Shown piece by piece: positions 38,350 to 40,283 of a stretch of 40,283 bases of DNA. The first letter of the stretch is position 1, and each line of letters opens with the position of its first letter. The notes under the pieces are model-generated. The model made no database searches. It was not told the DNA's origin and saw only the letters and a program-made list of their open reading frames with translations. Made by a program: the position numbers and the translations under genes. Source of the DNA: JAVBLU01 sp031553225 (lineage in GTDB: Bacteria > Bacillota > Clostridia > Christensenellales > UBA1750); NCBI GenBank assembly GCA_031553225.1, contig JAVBLU010000009.1, positions 1 through 40,283 of the forward strand, read 5' to 3'.

Positions 38350-39831
38350 ATGGCGAACATACCCCAGGTGAAGCTCGGCATCGTGGCCGTCAGCCGCGAC
38401 TGCTTCCTCATCGACCTCTCCCAGCGCCGCCGCGCGGCCGTCGTGGCCGCCTACCGAAAGGCCGGCGGGGAAATTGCCGAAATGCTCACCACGGTGGAGA
38501 ACGAGAAGGACGCTTTGAAGGCGCTCAATGAGCTGTCCGCCGCCGGATGCAACGCCCTTGTGCTGTACCTGGGGAACTTTGGGCCCGAGGGGCCCGAGAC
38601 CATCCTGGCCCAGCGCTTCCCCGGCCCGGTGTGCTGCGTGGCCGCCGCCGAGGAGAGCGGAAAGGACCTGATCGACGGGCGCGGCGACGCCTACTGCGGC
38701 ATGCTCAACCTCAGCTACAACCTGGGCCTGCGCGGCGTGCGCGCCTACATACCCGCCGAGCCGGTGGGCACGGCCGCCGAGACGGCCGCCAACATCGCCT
38801 CGTTCCTGCCCATCGCCCGCACGCTCATCGGTATCAAGTCGCTGAAGATCTTTGGCTTTGGCCCCCGCCCCATGGACTTTTTGGCCTGCAACGCGCCCAT
38901 CAAGCCGCTGTACGATCTGGGCGTCGAGATCCAGGAGAACTCCGAGCTGGACCTGTACTCCTCCTACAAAAAGCACCAGGGCGACCCGCGCATCGACGCC
39001 GTCGTGGCCGAGATGGCCGCCGAGCTGGGCGCGGGCAACAAGATGCCCGGCATCCTGCCCAAGCTTGCACAGTACGAGCTTACGCTTCTTGACTGGGCGC
39101 GGGACAACGCCGGCGCGTCGCAGTACGTGGCCTTCGCCAACAAGTGCTGGCCGGCCTTTCAAACCGAATTTGGGTTTGTGCCTTGCTACGTCAACTCCCG
39201 CATGGCCTCGCGCATGATGCCCGTGTCGTGCGAGGTGGACATCTACGGCGCTTTGAGCGAGTACCTGATCGCCTGCGCCACCGAGGTGCCCCCGACCCTG
39301 CTGGACATCAACAACACCGTGCCGCGCGACCTGTACGAGCAGCAGATTAAGGGCAAGTTCTCCTACGGCCCGGGCGACGTGTTCATGGGTTTCCACTGCG
39401 GCAACACGCCCGCCTGCCACCTGGTGGCCCCGCAGATGAAGTATCAGCTCATCATGAAGCGCTGCCTTGAGCCGGAGTGCGCGCCGGACATCACCCGCGG
39501 CACCCTGGAGGGCGATTTGAAGCCCGGCCGGGTAACGCTCTTCCGCCTGCAGGCCTCGGCCTCCTGCCAGCTGCGCAGCTACGTTGCGCGCGGCGAGGTG
39601 CTGCCCGTGGCCACGCAGTCTTTCGGCGGCATCGGCATCATCGCCGTGCCCGAGATGGCGCGTTTCTACCGCCACGTGCTCATCGAGAAGCAGTATCCGC
39701 ACCACGGCGGCGTAGCCTTCGCGGACGCGGCCATGCCCCTGTACGAAGCCATGAAGCTGCTGGGCGTTGCGGATATCGCCTACAACCAGCCCGTGTCCGC
39801 GCGCTATCCCAGCGAGAACCCCTTTGCCTGA
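38350..39831 (+). CDS. L-fucose/L-arabinose isomerase-like protein
   Basis: A 493-residue cytoplasmic protein similar in size and layout to the fucose/arabinose isomerase superfamily. The N-terminal half has a nucleotide-like fold with KLGIVAVSRDCF. The middle has NKCWPAFQTEFGFVPCYVNS, and EVDIYGALSEYL carries the Glu-Asp pair expected to bind Mn. DINNT and FHCGNTPACHL follow near the second metal-ligand region. The family converts aldoses and ketoses. The exact sugar is not clear, and some relatives are not isomerases. The ATG at 38350 follows GGAGGG by seven bases; the longer open frame before it overlaps the membrane protein gene. Confidence 0.82.
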   Translation: MANIPQVKLGIVAVSRDCFLIDLSQRRRAAVVAAYRKAGGEIAEMLTTVENEKDALKALNELSAAGCNALVLYLGNFGPEGPETILAQRFPGPVCCVAAAEESGKDLIDGRGDAYCGMLNLSYNLGLRGVRAYIPAEPVGTAAETAANIASFLPIARTLIGIKSLKIFGFGPRPMDFLACNAPIKPLYDLGVEIQENSELDLYSSYKKHQGDPRIDAVVAEMAAELGAGNKMPGILPKLAQYELTLLDWARDNAGASQYVAFANKCWPAFQTEFGFVPCYVNSRMASRMMPVSCEVDIYGALSEYLIACATEVPPTLLDINNTVPRDLYEQQIKGKFSYGPGDVFMGFHCGNTPACHLVAPQMKYQLIMKRCLEPECAPDITRGTLEGDLKPGRVTLFRLQASASCQLRSYVARGEVLPVATQSFGGIGIIAVPEMARFYRHVLIEKQYPHHGGVAFADAAMPLYEAMKLLGVADIAYNQPVSARYPSENPFA

Positions 39832-39835
39832 AGAA

Positions 39836-40283
39836 ATGGATCTTGAGGAGCGCGTTCTCGCCCGCGAAGCGATGTACCAGGGCGCTATTCTGCGCGCCGA
39901 GCGCTGGCGCGTTTCGCTGCCCTCCGGCGCCACCGCCAGCCGCGACGTGGTGCTGCACAACGGCGCGTGCGCCGTCATCCCCGTGGACGAGCGCGGATAT
40001 GTGCCCATGGTGCGCCAGTTCCGCGTGGCCATCGGCCGGCATACCCTGGAAATACCCGCCGGGAAGCTGGATTCACCCGACGAGGATCCGCTTGCCTGCG
40101 CGCACCGCGAGCTGTCCGAGGAATGCGGCCTGACCGCCGCCTCCATGCGCCCCTTGGTCAGCGCTTTCGCTACCCCGGGCTACTGCACCGAGCTTCTGCA
40201 TCTGTATCTGGCCACAGGCCTGACCAAGGGCCGGCCGCACCCCGACGAGGACGAGTTCGTCGCCGTGGAGTGGCTTCCCCTGA
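39836..40283 (+). CDS. NUDIX hydrolase, ADP-ribose pyrophosphatase type (partial, cut by window edge)
   Basis: An open frame of 149 codons runs off the right edge; the last visible codons encode VEWLPL. The Nudix box is present as GKLDSPDEDPLACAHREL followed by SEECGL, with one residue more than the consensus between the Gly and the first Glu. The preceding VRQFRVAIGRHTLEIPAGK is typical of the ADP-ribose pyrophosphatase group, which splits ADP-ribose or ADP-sugars. The ATG starts four bases after the previous stop, implying coupling. A TTG four codons earlier is also possible. Only the C-terminal 30 or so residues are missing. Confidence 0.9.
   Translation, partial: MDLEERVLAREAMYQGAILRAERWRVSLPSGATASRDVVLHNGACAVIPVDERGYVPMVRQFRVAIGRHTLEIPAGKLDSPDEDPLACAHRELSEECGLTAASMRPLVSAFATPGYCTELLHLYLATGLTKGRPHPDEDEFVAVEWLPL

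Noticed and set aside
38221..40146. 641-codon minus-strand open frame
   Set aside because: It is antisense to the isomerase-like and NUDIX genes and has shadow-type composition.

Overview
The window is 40.3 kb of very GC-rich bacterial DNA, almost fully coding, with genes on both strands. Several features point to a high-GC member of the Clostridia (Bacillota), possibly Christensenellales-like: a PyrR-attenuated class 1B pyr operon, a T-box riboswitch in front of trpS, a BofA-family sporulation protein, strong AGGAGG ribosome binding sites, sigma-A type promoters and frequent TTG starts. The lineage is an inference. I see no rRNA, tRNA, CRISPR array, insertion sequence or prophage.

Layout. 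Positions 1-9620 (minus strand) hold the pyrimidine operon pyrR-pyrB-pyrC-pyrF-carB-pyrK-pyrD-pyrE plus a DUF6062 gene cut by the left edge. A promoter, PyrR-binding hairpin and terminator precede pyrR. carA, the glutaminase subunit, is absent from the operon. Positions 9680-9800 hold an orphan plus-strand promoter-like sequence and an intrinsic terminator. Positions 9810-12812 hold a GH20-like glycosidase gene divergent from a stand-alone murG-type gene and a nagB-like deaminase gene, a small amino-sugar group.

Positions 13277-19263 (minus strand) are the most unusual part. The first gene encodes an ECF-type sigma factor continuous with a transmembrane segment, a long Pro/Thr/Ser linker and a C-terminal extracytoplasmic domain. 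It is followed in the same apparent operon by a GH2 beta-mannosidase and a Gfo/Idh/MocA oxidoreductase. This looks like a one-protein, membrane-tethered sigma system tied to glycan use.

Positions 19355-28121 are mostly housekeeping: an RlmL-type 23S rRNA methyltransferase, folC, an AEC-family permease, an SMP-30 lactonase, trpS with its T-box leader, and secA, which is divergent from trpS. Positions 28268-33755 hold a nitroreductase gene, yajC, a PD-(D/E)XK-XPD helicase fusion, mnmE and bofA. An RsmF-like rRNA methyltransferase follows on the minus strand, and its promoter implies a leaderless mRNA. Positions 35088-40283 are a plus-strand sugar-catabolism cluster: TIM-barrel isomerase/epimerase, Gfo/Idh oxidoreductase, a small membrane protein with Gly/Tyr repeats, an L-fucose-isomerase-like protein, and a NUDIX hydrolase cut by the right edge.

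Functional assignments rest on motifs read by eye; no database search was run. Promoters and hairpins were found by reading and were not scored by software.
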